Below, piece by piece: positions 1-8,132 of a DNA stretch of 64,000 bases (the stretch's first letter is position 1; the number at the start of each line of letters is the position of its first letter). The position numbers and the translations under genes are program-made. The notes under the pieces are model-generated. The model was given only the letters and a program-made list of their open reading frames with translations. It was not told where the DNA came from and ran no database searches. Where the stretch lies: NCBI RefSeq assembly GCF_022870905.1, contig NZ_CP091510.1, forward strand, positions 1,240,001 through 1,304,000, read 5' to 3'. This DNA is from Neisseria arctica (GTDB taxonomy: Bacteria; Pseudomonadota; Gammaproteobacteria; Burkholderiales; Neisseriaceae).

Positions 1-1023
1 TTAACCATGATGATATTGGCATTATTGTGTGGTTTTGGCGGAGGCAACTTTTCATCCAGTATGGCCAATATCAGCTTTTTCTTTCCAAAGGCTGAAAAAG
101 GCACTGCACTCGGCCTCAATGCGGGTCTGGGTAATTTAGGGGTATCCGTTGTGCAATTCGTTGTACCGCTAATCATCACGGCAGGCGTTTTCGGCGCGTT
201 CGGCGGTGATGCGCAAACATGGGTGAAAGGCGATGCCACCAAACAAGTTTGGTTGCAAAATGCGGGATTTATTTGGGTTCCCTTTATTATTCTTTCGACT
301 TTGGCCGCTTGGTTCGGAATGAATGATTTGGCCAGTGCGAAAGCCAGCTTCAAAGAACAAGCAATTATTTTCAGCCGTAAGCACAATTGGATTATGTGTA
401 TTTTATATTTGGGTACTTTCGGCTCATTTATCGGCTTTGCCGCTGGCTTCCCGCTGTTGATTAAGGCACAATTTCCCGATGTCGATTCGGTTAAATATGC
501 CTTTTTAGGTCCTTTGGTCGGTGCTTTGGCCCGCCCTATCGGCGGTTGGCTTTCCGATAAAATCAAAAGCGGTGCCAAAATCACTCAAATTGTATTCGCC
601 GGTATGATTATCGCCGTATTAGGCGTGATCTCTTTCTTACCTAATAACGGCCAGGGCGGTAGTTTTTGGGGATTTTTCGCCTGCTTTATGGCACTTTTCG
701 CCCTCACCGGCTTAGGCAATGGTTCGACTTTCATGCAGGTTCCCGTTATCTTCTTAAATATGCATGAAAAATTTGCACAAAACGGCTTAAAAACCGAAGA
801 ACAAGCTCGTTTGGATGCGACAAAGGAAGGTGCGGCTGTAATCGGCTTTACCGCAGCTTTTGCTGCATACGGCGGATTTTTTATTCCCAAAAGCTATGGT
901 ACTTCAATCGCATTAACCGGTAGTGTGAATGCGGCTTTGATTGCCTTTATTTGCTTCTACACCATCTGTTTGCTTTTAAATTATTGGTACTATGCACGCA
1001 AAAATGCCGAAGCAAAATGCTAA
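1..1023 (+). CDS. narK: Nitrate/nitrite MFS transporter NarK, 5'-truncated by window edge
   Basis: The reading frame is open from base 1, so the start lies upstream; about 340 C-terminal residues are present. Inner-membrane major facilitator of the NarK/NRT type, moving nitrate in and nitrite out for anaerobic nitrate respiration. Both family signatures are visible: GGGNFSSSMANISFFFPK followed by LGLNAGLGNLGVS near the beginning, and GPLVGALARPIGGWLSDK then GLGNGSTFMQVP later, with hydrophobic segments between. The gene ends in a GC-rich hairpin. The fit with narX and the molybdenum genes in the same window supports a respiratory role. Antiport versus symport cannot be told from this part. 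Confidence 0.93.
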   Translation, partial: LTMMILALLCGFGGGNFSSSMANISFFFPKAEKGTALGLNAGLGNLGVSVVQFVVPLIITAGVFGAFGGDAQTWVKGDATKQVWLQNAGFIWVPFIILSTLAAWFGMNDLASAKASFKEQAIIFSRKHNWIMCILYLGTFGSFIGFAAGFPLLIKAQFPDVDSVKYAFLGPLVGALARPIGGWLSDKIKSGAKITQIVFAGMIIAVLGVISFLPNNGQGGSFWGFFACFMALFALTGLGNGSTFMQVPVIFLNMHEKFAQNGLKTEEQARLDATKEGAAVIGFTAAFAAYGGFFIPKSYGTSIALTGSVNAALIAFICFYTICLLLNYWYYARKNAEAKC

Positions 1024-1054
1024 ATATTAGATTGTAATCCGAGCTTTTATTTCT

Positions 1055-1095
1055 CTGGCCGAACAGTATTCATATTACTTTTCGGCCAGTTTTGT
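1055..1095 (+). terminator. Rho-independent terminator after narK
   Basis: Arms CTGGCCGAA (1055-1063) and TTCGGCCAG (1081-1089) form a perfect 9-bp stem with a 17-nt loop, followed by a T-rich run. It contains no uptake sequence, unlike most terminators here. Confidence 0.75.
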
Positions 1096-1219
1096 GTTAA
1101 AAAAGCCGCACCTTCTGCATATAAATGCAAAAAGCCTACCAATTCTTGCTCCTGAAAGATTTTAATTTTATGATATGTCCACAGGTATGCAGCAGCATAC
1201 CGATATAAAGGACACATAC

Positions 1220-1507
1220 ATGAACAAAACCAAAATCTTCACCTTGTTTGCTGCCGCTGCCGTATTGGCTATCGGCGCTAATGCGTATGCAGCCAAAGAA
1301 ATCAAAATTGCAGCCGATAACAGCGGCTATTCGCAAGATGATGCGCAAAAATTGGCTTCTACCGCTGTAAGCATGGGTGTTAAAGAACCGGTTAACCTCA
1401 ACTTGGCCGGCGGTAACTTAACCGTATCAGGCAGCAACAGCACCAAATGCGTTTTTAAAGTAGGTAGTGAAAGCAAACCCAAAATTCAGGGCGTAAGCTG
1501 TAAATAA
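1220..1507 (+). CDS. Small secreted protein of unknown function, 95 aa
   Basis: I do not recognise a named family. The start is ATG 1220 with an AAAGGA ribosome site 6-10 bases upstream; earlier in-frame starts lack one. Residues 1-24 are a clear Sec signal peptide (basic MNKTK, hydrophobic core, cut after AYA). The mature part of about 70 residues begins AKEIKIAADNSGYS and is rich in Ser, Asn, Ala and Lys, with two cysteines near the end (TKC and VSCK) that could form one disulfide in the periplasm. It stands alone between narK and cca with its own terminator. A small periplasmic adaptor or stress protein is possible but unsupported. Confidence 0.8.
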   Translation: MNKTKIFTLFAAAAVLAIGANAYAAKEIKIAADNSGYSQDDAQKLASTAVSMGVKEPVNLNLAGGNLTVSGSNSTKCVFKVGSESKPKIQGVSCK

Positions 1508-1523
1508 ACTTTTTTAATCATGC

Positions 1524-1560
1524 AGAGCCGTCTGAAAAATTATTCAGGCGGCTCTGTTTT
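1524..1560 (+). terminator. DUS-derived terminator
   Basis: AGAGCCGTCTGA (1524-1535) pairs with TCAGGCGGCTCT (1544-1555) with one G-T wobble, followed by GTTTT. One arm carries the GCCGTCTGAA uptake core; the other is a degenerate copy. Confidence 0.75.
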
Positions 1561-1607
1561 CATTTAGAATAGCCGCACAAAAATTTCAATAAATATTTAT
1601 TTTTATC

Positions 1608-2852
1608 ATGCAAATATATCTTGTCGGCGGTGCTGTACGTGATTTTCTATTGGGTTTACCTGTTAAAGACCGAGATTGGGTCGTTGTCGGTGCAGATGTT
1701 CAAACCATGCTGGCACAAGGGTTTTCTCCGGTAGGAAAAGACTTTCCCGTATTTCTGCATCCGAACACACATGAAGAATATGCTTTGGCACGCACCGAGC
1801 GCAAAACTGCCAAAGGCTATGCGGGCTTTGTGTTCCATACCGACAAAAATATCACACTCGAACAAGACCTTGAGCGCCGTGATCTAACTATTAATGCAAT
1901 GGCGCAAACGTCCGAGGGCGAAATTATCGACCCCTTCGGCGGTCAAGCCGACTTGGCCAACCGCGTATTACGCCATGTTTCCCCCGCTTTTGCCGAAGAT
2001 CCGGTCAGAATTCTCCGGGTTGCCCGTTTTGCCGCCCGCTATGATTTTGAGGTGGCCTCCGAAACCATGCAACTGATGAAAGATATGGTTGCGGCGGGTG
2101 AAGTAGATGCTTTGGTTGCCGAGCGTGTTTGGCAGGAATTATCTAAAGGTTTAATGGAATCTTACCCGGCAAAAATGATTGAAATTTTGCGTGAATGCGG
2201 GGCATTGGAAATATTACTTCCCGAAGTGGAAGCCTTATTCGGCGTCCCCCAACGTGCGGACTACCATCCTGAAGTAGATACCGGTATCCATACCCTAATG
2301 GTACTTCAACAAGCAGCCGAAATGCAGTTGAGCCTGCCTGAGCGTTATGCCGCACTACTGCATGATTTAGGTAAGGCATTAACTCCGCCCGATATTTTAC
2401 CCAAGCATCACGGGCATGATATCGCCGGCGTTGATCCTGCCCGCAGGGTTAATGCCCGTTGGCGCGTCCCCAAGCATTGTGCAGAGCTGGCGGAACTGGT
2501 ATGCCGTTGGCACATTATTTTTCATAGTGTTAGCGAACTCAAACCGCAAACCGTACTTAATACTTTGAAAAAAACCGATGCCTTCCGCCGCCCAGAACGT
2601 TTTCAGGCTGCCTTGAATGTGTGTGTTGCCGATACGCGCGGCAGACTACATCGGGAAAACACCCCCTACCCCCAGCGCGATCATTGGCTGGCTCTATTGG
2701 ATGCTGCTAACAATATCGACACAACTGCTATTGTCAACACCCATAAGGATTGTCCTCACAAAATCGCAGAAGCAATCGATCATGCGCGTCTAACCGAAAT
2801 TACACCTTTGCAAGCGGCATACCGTAAGATTACAAGTATTCATACGTATTAG
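1608..2852 (+). CDS. cca: Multifunctional CCA-adding tRNA nucleotidyltransferase
   Basis: Cytoplasmic enzyme that builds or repairs the 3' CCA end of tRNAs from CTP and ATP without a template. At 414 residues it matches the long proteobacterial form with a C-terminal HD domain. Visible are the class II nucleotidyltransferase motif GGAVRD (residues 7-12), the metal-binding pair D21 and D23 in KDRDW, the motif RRDLTINAMAQ around residue 90, and the HD phosphohydrolase motif LLHDLGK (H252, D253) that gives phosphatase and phosphodiesterase activity. No obvious ribosome site precedes ATG 1608; the upstream sequence is AT-rich. Single gene, not in an evident operon. Confidence 0.96.
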   Translation: MQIYLVGGAVRDFLLGLPVKDRDWVVVGADVQTMLAQGFSPVGKDFPVFLHPNTHEEYALARTERKTAKGYAGFVFHTDKNITLEQDLERRDLTINAMAQTSEGEIIDPFGGQADLANRVLRHVSPAFAEDPVRILRVARFAARYDFEVASETMQLMKDMVAAGEVDALVAERVWQELSKGLMESYPAKMIEILRECGALEILLPEVEALFGVPQRADYHPEVDTGIHTLMVLQQAAEMQLSLPERYAALLHDLGKALTPPDILPKHHGHDIAGVDPARRVNARWRVPKHCAELAELVCRWHIIFHSVSELKPQTVLNTLKKTDAFRRPERFQAALNVCVADTRGRLHRENTPYPQRDHWLALLDAANNIDTTAIVNTHKDCPHKIAEAIDHARLTEITPLQAAYRKITSIHTY

Positions 2853-3053
2853 AAAAAGTATAAAAATATTACAATGCTGTCTGAAAATTATGCTTTCTTA
2901 ATTGCCTACATATAAATTTTTCAGACGGCCTGTAAACCTTACAAACGATAATAGCCGAAATCAAACAAATACTACCGGTTGATCATGAAAAAGTGCCTGC
3001 CTTGTTTCTACAGGCTTTCTCATTTTTGCTAACGATTTATTACGTTTTAGAAA

Positions 3054-3121
3054 TTGACTTGATTGCCCGACTTGATATCATTCCATATGAATGACATCGG
3101 TGTCTTTTTAGACAGTATAAT
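3054..3121 (+). promoter_or_regulatory. Candidate promoter of the sucrose phosphorylase gene
   Basis: A consensus -10 TATAAT lies at 3116-3121. ATGACA at 3091-3096 could be its -35, though the spacer is long at 19 bp. A second possible pair is TTGACT (3054-3059) with TATCAT (3076-3081), spacer 16. The palindrome at 3074-3098 overlaps both, as expected for an operator. Seen by eye only. Confidence 0.45.
3074..3098. promoter_or_regulatory. Palindromic operator-like site upstream of gtfA
   Basis: GATATCATTC (3074-3083) and GAATGACATC (3089-3098) are reverse complements at 9 of 10 positions, separated by 5 bases. The size and symmetry suit a dimeric repressor site, for example of LacI or GntR type. 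It sits about 70 bp before the start codon, over the candidate promoter. No regulator gene adjoins it; the only GntR gene in the window is 23 kb away. Confidence 0.5.
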
Positions 3122-3169
3122 GCAGTACCCCATACCTTTTAATTACACCCCGCCGACAGGAATAAAACC

Positions 3170-4618
3170 ATGCAGCTAAAAAACGAAGCCATGCTGATTA
3201 CCTATGCCGATAGTTTAGGCAATAATTTAAAAGACTTAGCCAAAGTATTACAAGGTCCTTTAAAAGATGTGGTCGGCGGGGTGCACATTCTTCCCTTTTT
3301 CCCCTCATCAGGTGATCGCGGTTTTGCCCCTATGGATTACACCAAAGTTGATCCTTCGTTCGGAAATTGGGAAGATATTCGGGCTTTGGCAGAAAATTAT
3401 TATTTGATGTTCGACTTTATGGTCAACCATATTTCAGCCCAATCCCCTTATTTTAAAGACTTTTTAGCTAAAAAAGACCAATCCGAATACGCTGATTTAT
3501 TTATCCGCTACAAAAATTTCTGGCCAAATGGCAAGCCTACCCAAGAACAAGTAGATCTAATCTACAAACGCAAACCGCGCGCGCCCTATCGTATTGCCGA
3601 GTTTGCCGACGGCACCCAAGAAAAAGTGTGGTGTACTTTTGATGAAGAGCAAGTGGATTTGGATGTCACCACACCCACCACCAAAAAATTCATCAAAAAC
3701 AATTTGGAATTTCTAAGCAAGCAAGGAGCTTCGATTATCCGTTTAGATGCTTTTGCTTACGCCAATAAAAAAATCGGCACCAACTGCTTTTTTATCGAAC
3801 CCGAAATTTGGAAAACTTTGCGGGAATGTACCGATGTATTGGACGCGCACAACGTAGCCGTATTGCCGGAAATTCACGAACACTACACTATCCAGCTGAA
3901 AATTGCCGAACACGGTTATTATGTATACGACTTCGCTCTGCCGATGCTGGTATTACATACCTTGTTTAGCAGCCGGGTTGACCGTTTGGTACATTGGATG
4001 GAAATTTGCCCGCGCAAACAATTCACTACACTCGATACGCACGACGGCATCGGAGTTGTGGATGTAAAGGATTTAATGACGGACGAAGAAACCGAAGCAG
4101 CGCGTGAAGCCTTATATGCCCAAGGCGCAAATGTTAAGAAAAAATACAGCAGTGCCGAATACAATAATCTCGATATTTATCAGATCAATTGTACTTATTA
4201 TTCGGCATTGGGCAATGACGACCAAGCCTATCTGCTGGCACGCGTATTACAGTGTTTCGCCCCCGGTATTCCGCAGATTTATTATGTCGGCCTACTGGCC
4301 GGTGAAAATGATATCGAGCTATTGGAAAAAACCAAAGAAGGCCGCAATATCAACCGCCATTACTATACGTTAGAGGAAATCGAGGCCGCCGTACAACGTC
4401 CAGTTGTGCAACGTTTATTTGGCCTTCTGAAATTCCGTAATACCAGCAAAGCATTTGATGGAGAATTCAGCGTAAAAGCTTTGAATGAAAATACAATTGA
4501 AATTACCTGGAATAATACGGCCGAAAAAATCAGTACGAAAATGACCGCAAATATCTGTAATAAAACCTTTACCATTATAGAAACCGTAAACGGCAAAGAT
4601 CATGAAATCAAAATTTAG
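3170..4618 (+). CDS. gtfA: Sucrose phosphorylase (GH13 subfamily 18)
   Basis: Reversibly converts sucrose and phosphate to glucose 1-phosphate and fructose. The 482-residue protein has no signal peptide, so it acts in the cytoplasm. The clan GH-H catalytic triad is in place: nucleophile D193 in IIRLDAFAY, acid/base E234 in LPEIHEHY, and D292 in LDTHDGIG. The loop NNLDIYQIN with Asp and Gln, and the later stretch [10 protein letters not shown], match true sucrose phosphorylases rather than amylosucrase or glucosylglycerate phosphorylase. A GGAA ribosome site precedes ATG 3170. No sucrose transporter or fructokinase gene is nearby, so how sucrose enters is unknown. A related glucoside as substrate cannot be excluded. 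Confidence 0.88.
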   Translation: MQLKNEAMLITYADSLGNNLKDLAKVLQGPLKDVVGGVHILPFFPSSGDRGFAPMDYTKVDPSFGNWEDIRALAENYYLMFDFMVNHISAQSPYFKDFLAKKDQSEYADLFIRYKNFWPNGKPTQEQVDLIYKRKPRAPYRIAEFADGTQEKVWCTFDEEQVDLDVTTPTTKKFIKNNLEFLSKQGASIIRLDAFAYANKKIGTNCFFIEPEIWKTLRECTDVLDAHNVAVLPEIHEHYTIQLKIAEHGYYVYDFALPMLVLHTLFSSRVDRLVHWMEICPRKQFTTLDTHDGIGVVDVKDLMTDEETEAAREALYAQGANVKKKYSSAEYNNLDIYQINCTYYSALGNDDQAYLLARVLQCFAPGIPQIYYVGLLAGENDIELLEKTKEGRNINRHYYTLEEIEAAVQRPVVQRLFGLLKFRNTSKAFDGEFSVKALNENTIEITWNNTAEKISTKMTANICNKTFTIIETVNGKDHEIKI

Positions 4619-4642
4619 CATAATGAGCGTGATATAACCTTT

Positions 4643-4690
4643 ATATCAAATATGCCGTCTGAAAAAGTTTTCAGACGGCATATTTGATAT
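4643..4690. terminator. Bidirectional DUS terminator between gtfA and modC
   Basis: Two 22-base arms (4643-4664 and 4669-4690) pair perfectly around a 4-base loop. Each contains an ATGCCGTCTGAA uptake sequence extended by ATATCAAAT. It separates two converging genes. Confidence 0.85.
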
Positions 4691-4736
4691 TTCGTAGTTA
4701 GATATTAAAAATATAACCACCAAGGACAAATTAATC

Positions 4737-5399
4737 CTATTTTAAATACACCCTACCATTTTCCATCTGCCAAGTTTCTTCGGCTAATGCATGGGCATCC
4801 GCCTTATCATGAGTAATCAAAATCATCGGTACACCTGTTTGTGCTTGTAACAAAGCCAATTCCTCACGCGTATGCTTTCGCAAATCAGTATCCAACGCAG
4901 AAAAAGGCTCATCCAACAAAAGCAAGCGCGGTTTGACAGCTAAAGCCCGTGCTAATGCGGTACGCTGTTTTTGCCCACCGGAAATCTGGCTAGGCAGTTT
5001 GTTTGCAATATGGCCGATTTTTAATATATCCAGCCAAAACGCCACCTCTTCAGACGGCCTTTTACCCGGATTGCGCCATCCTTGCTGCAAACCGAAACCG
5101 ATATTTTGAGCCACAGTTAGGTGAGGAAACAGCGCATAATCTTGAAATACCAAGCCTGCTTTGCGCTGTTGTATCGGTAAATTGATATTGGTTTCCGAAT
5201 CAAACCAGATTTCACCGTCGATTTTGATGTGACCGGCATCCGGAGCAAGCAGTCCGGCCAAAATTTGCAAAGTCAGGCTTTTACCGGCACCTGAGGCTCC
5301 GATCAAAGCTAGCTTTTCAGCATTGGTTGCCAATTTTACTGCCAAAGAAAAGCCGGAAAAATTTTTTTCAATATCAATATCAAACTGCATCACGCGCAC
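4737..5399 (-). CDS. modC: Molybdate ABC transporter ATP-binding protein ModC (short form)
   Basis: Energises molybdate import with ModB and ModA on the cytoplasmic face. It shows Walker A GASGAGKS (residues 34-41), the ABC signature ISGGQKQR (139-146), Walker B LLLLDEP and the switch His in LITHDKADA. At 220 residues it ends just after the ATPase domain and lacks the C-terminal molybdate-binding Mop/TOBE domain of the roughly 350-residue enterobacterial ModC. It overlaps the end of modB by 20 bases, so the two are translationally coupled; M4 at 5390 is an alternative start. Codons near 5049-5060 contain an uptake sequence. Confidence 0.9.
   Translation of the reverse strand: MRVMQFDIDIEKNFSGFSLAVKLATNAEKLALIGASGAGKSLTLQILAGLLAPDAGHIKIDGEIWFDSETNINLPIQQRKAGLVFQDYALFPHLTVAQNIGFGLQQGWRNPGKRPSEEVAFWLDILKIGHIANKLPSQISGGQKQRTALARALAVKPRLLLLDEPFSALDTDLRKHTREELALLQAQTGVPMILITHDKADAHALAEETWQMENGRVYLK
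5049..5060 (-). repeat. DNA uptake sequence inside modC
   Basis: TTCAGACGGCCT on the + strand, i.e. AGGCCGTCTGAA on the coding strand. It is a single AG-type uptake sequence within coding sequence. Confidence 0.85.
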
Positions 5400-6069
5400 T
5401 TCCGTCTTTTGCCTTGGCCAGTTTGCCTAAGACCAACAAAATTATGATACACACAATCGAAATCAATAATACTAAACGGTTGGCCAATATATCGTTACCG
5501 GCTTGAACAGCTTCATAAACGGCAATTGACAATGTTTGTGTTTGCCCCGGAATACTGCCCGCTACCATTAAAGTTGCCCCAAACTCTCCTAAGGCACGGG
5601 CAAAAGCAAGCAACATTCCTGCCAAAATGCCGCGCCAAGCCAGGGGCAGACTTACTCTGAAAAAAACAGAAAGCGAACCCAAGCCCAATACCTTGGCCGC
5701 TTGTTCAAGCTGTGGCGGCACACTTTCGAATGCGGAGCGTGCGGGCTTGAATACCAACGGAAAAGTAACCACCATGGCGGCGATAACCGCGCCCTGCCAA
5801 GTAAAAATCAAATTAATACCGAAGGTATCCTGTAACCATGTGCCGAAAGCTCCGTTTCTACCGAGCAACACCAATAAGTAATAACCCAGCACTGTAGGCG
5901 GCATCACCATCGGCAAGGTCAGCAGCGTATCCAACAGCTCCCGGCCGAAAAAACGCCAACGTGCCAAAACAAATCCGGCTGCAGTGCCAAGCAGCAGGTT
6001 ACAGAAAGTGGCGATACCGGCAACTTTGAGCGACAACCATAATGCGGTTAATGCAGAAGCTTCTTCCAT
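5380..6069 (-). CDS. modB: Molybdate ABC transporter permease ModB
   Basis: Inner-membrane permease of the ModB/CysT type, 229 residues, the same length as E. coli ModB. ATG 6069 (MEEASALTALWLSLKVAG) is the likely start: an upstream in-frame ATG at 6114 is simply part of an uptake-sequence terminator and would add 15 unrelated residues. The permease loop that contacts the ATPase, ALGEFGATLMVAGSIPG, is present. It is followed by modC with a 20-base overlap. The usual neighbour modA lies 1 kb upstream, separated by an acyltransferase gene. Confidence 0.92.
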   Translation of the reverse strand: MEEASALTALWLSLKVAGIATFCNLLLGTAAGFVLARWRFFGRELLDTLLTLPMVMPPTVLGYYLLVLLGRNGAFGTWLQDTFGINLIFTWQGAVIAAMVVTFPLVFKPARSAFESVPPQLEQAAKVLGLGSLSVFFRVSLPLAWRGILAGMLLAFARALGEFGATLMVAGSIPGQTQTLSIAVYEAVQAGNDILANRLVLLISIVCIIILLVLGKLAKAKDGSARDAV

Positions 6070-6089
6070 ATTCGAACTTATATAAAAAG

Positions 6090-6112
6090 GCCGTCTGAAA
6101 ACTTCAGACGGC
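6090..6112. terminator. Inverted DUS pair upstream of modB
   Basis: GCCGTCTGAA (6090-6099) and TTCAGACGGC (6103-6112) form a 10-bp stem with a 3-base loop. It lies between the acyltransferase and modB, which argues that the two are separate transcripts. Confidence 0.6.
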
Positions 6113-6149
6113 ATAATTGTATCGTTTCGCTATTTTACACGTATTCTAT

Positions 6150-6183
6150 AAAAATGCTTAAGCACTAAAAATGCTTAAGCACT
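6150..6183 (-). terminator. Terminator built from tandem TGCTTAAGCA palindromes
   Basis: The self-complementary decamer TGCTTAAGCA occurs twice, at 6155-6164 and 6172-6181, as part of a near-17-base direct repeat. Read on the minus strand the two copies form a 10-bp stem with a 7-base loop followed by TTTTT, just after the acyltransferase stop codon. Its arms are not uptake sequences. Confidence 0.65.
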
Positions 6184-6210
6184 TTGAAGTATGGATAAAA
6201 GATCGTTTTA

Positions 6211-6798
6211 TTACAAGCTGCGGTGTACTCGCGCCGGATTACCGAAAGCAACTACTCCGGCCGGAATATCGCGTACCACCACGCTGCCTGCACCGATCAT
6301 ACAGTCGGCCCCGATTTCTACGGTTTGGATAACACAACTGCCAATGCCTACTTGGGTACGCGCGCCAACAGTTACGCTGCCGGCTAAGGCTGCTTTTGGC
6401 GCAATATGCGCATAATCACCAATAATACAATCATGTTCGACAATGGAACCGGTATTGAGAATGACACCCGAACCAATTTTAGCTCCGGCATTCACCACTA
6501 CCCCAGCCATTGCCACTGTACCCGGGCCTATTTCGGCACCGGGCGAAACCACCGCATGGGGGTGAATCAAGCTAACCGGTGAAAAGCCTGCTGCAATGAC
6601 TTTTTCACTTAGTTTTTGCCGTGTTGTATTATTACCTACGCCGATAACCATATCGCCCGGCGGTAACGATTCATGAAAAGGCGTACCATTGGCATCATCA
6701 AGAAATACAATGTTTTTATAATTAAAAAATCTGGCAATATCGGCTACTACCCTGCCATGCCCGCCTGCACCATAGATATAAAGCAGCGTTGAATTCAT
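6211..6798 (-). CDS. NeuD/PglD-type sugar O- or N-acyltransferase
   Basis: Likely acetylates an amino sugar or sialic acid using acetyl-CoA in the cytoplasm. The 195-residue protein has an N-terminal Rossmann-like part with YIYGAGGHGRVVADIA, then a left-handed beta helix of hexapeptide repeats (about residues 75-190). The catalytic His candidate is in the VEHD motif (H122 counting from ATG 6798), as in PglD. An upstream TTG is less likely as start because GAG lies at a suitable distance from this ATG. In Neisseria a similar domain forms part of PglB of pilin glycosylation; here it is a separate protein lying between modA and modB. Substrate unknown. Confidence 0.85.
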   Translation of the reverse strand: MNSTLLYIYGAGGHGRVVADIARFFNYKNIVFLDDANGTPFHESLPPGDMVIGVGNNTTRQKLSEKVIAAGFSPVSLIHPHAVVSPGAEIGPGTVAMAGVVVNAGAKIGSGVILNTGSIVEHDCIIGDYAHIAPKAALAGSVTVGARTQVGIGSCVIQTVEIGADCMIGAGSVVVRDIPAGVVAFGNPARVHRSL

Positions 6799-6801
6799 CA
6801 A

Positions 6802-7112
6802 AAACTCTATGTTATTAAGCTGTAAATCAAAGCATCATATTTTTATTAAAAAAGCGGCGCGCATTATAGCAATAAAAAAACTTGTACGCCGATAAATTTT
6901 GACAAACGATCAATATGATGTTTGAATTAACTAACCCGATATTAAATAATAAGAAATTAGAAATTAAGTCGGCCGGCTTTTTAATTTGAAAGTAAAAATA
7001 ATACCGAAAAAAATAATTTATCTAATTAAATATTAGCTACCATACCAACATTCTTTTGCAGACGTGGTATAGGTTAATTGACAAATTAAACCGCTGGCAG
7101 TTTCAGAAATTT
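6802..7112. other. AT-rich intergenic stretch, acyltransferase to modA
   Basis: About 310 bases without a gene. A TATAAT reads on the minus strand at 6863-6868 and could be the -10 of the acyltransferase gene, but no matching -35 is evident. No repeat or RNA gene was seen. Confidence 0.5.
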
Positions 7113-7862
7113 TTATGGTTTACCAAAACCATACTTTCTTAAAATATTTTGCGCTTCGACAGAGGCCAGATAGTCAGTAAATCTCCGTGCTTCAGTGGCT
7201 TGCCGGCTGTCTTTTACTACTGCCGCCGGATAGGATACCGTCTTGTCTGTTTGCACCGTTGCAGCAATTTTGACTTTACCCGGCATTAAAGCAGCATCTG
7301 TACGATAAACAAAACCCGCATCTACCTCTCCCCTTGCCACATAATCCAAAGATTGGCGTACATGTTGGGTTTGAATGATCTTCGGAAGAACCTTCTGCCA
7401 CTGCCCGCTTCTTTCCAATGCTGCCTTCCCATACCTGCCTGCCGGAACTGAAGCCGGATTACTTAACGCGATTCGGCGAACATCGGGAGATGGCAAATCG
7501 TTTATACTGCGGATATTCAAACGGCTTTTCACAGGCACAACCAATACCAGCGTATTACGTGCAAATATCTTTCTAGCCGCCTTATCAACAATACCGGCCG
7601 CTTGCGCCTTATCCATCGTTTCATCATCGGCAAACGCCAATACATCTACAGGTGCTCCCCGTATCGCCTGTTGCAGCAATGTTCCCGAACCTGCCGTATT
7701 TAAACGGATTACGGTATCCGGATAACGTTTTTGATACTGCCCGGCAATATCTTTGAAAGCATTCGACAAACTTGCTGCAGCAGATACGGTAATTTCTGCT
7801 GCCCAAACAGAGCTTTGACAACACAATAATGCAGAGCCCAATATAAGAAAGTGTAATTTCAT
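7113..7862 (-). CDS. modA: Molybdate-binding periplasmic protein ModA
   Basis: Captures molybdate or tungstate in the periplasm for ModBC. The 249-residue precursor starts with a Sec signal (MKLHFLILGSALLCCQSSVWA). The mature protein begins with AEITVSAAASLSNAF, the classic ModA start where the serines bind the oxyanion, and continues with LNTAGSGTLLQQAIRGAPVDV, then VARGEVDAGFVYRTDA near the end. It is first in the mod locus on this strand and is transcribed away from the threonine aldolase gene. It is separated from modB by the acyltransferase gene, so ModA may be made from its own transcript. Confidence 0.95.
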   Translation of the reverse strand: MKLHFLILGSALLCCQSSVWAAEITVSAAASLSNAFKDIAGQYQKRYPDTVIRLNTAGSGTLLQQAIRGAPVDVLAFADDETMDKAQAAGIVDKAARKIFARNTLVLVVPVKSRLNIRSINDLPSPDVRRIALSNPASVPAGRYGKAALERSGQWQKVLPKIIQTQHVRQSLDYVARGEVDAGFVYRTDAALMPGKVKIAATVQTDKTVSYPAAVVKDSRQATEARRFTDYLASVEAQNILRKYGFGKP

Positions 7863-8132
7863 AACTATTTTTCCAAAGTTAAATACAAACAGAATTTTGG
7901 CTTTTATCGATTAGAAAAAACAAGACAACAGAATAACTGCCGCTAAAGTAGTATTTTTTACAAATTAAGGTAGGCATTATATCCGATAAATTTATGCTAA
8001 GAGGCCGCCAAAATGCTTATGTCGATTATTTACGCTTACGGCAGATATTTTCAAACGGCCTATGCTGATGTTATGCTGACATTATGAAAATATTTACTTT
8101 TTTATAGATACACATTCATTGAGAACATCATT

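Noticed and set aside
7863..8132. ModE-type operator upstream of modA
   Set aside because: No stretch resembling the ModE palindrome was found in the 270 bases before modA.
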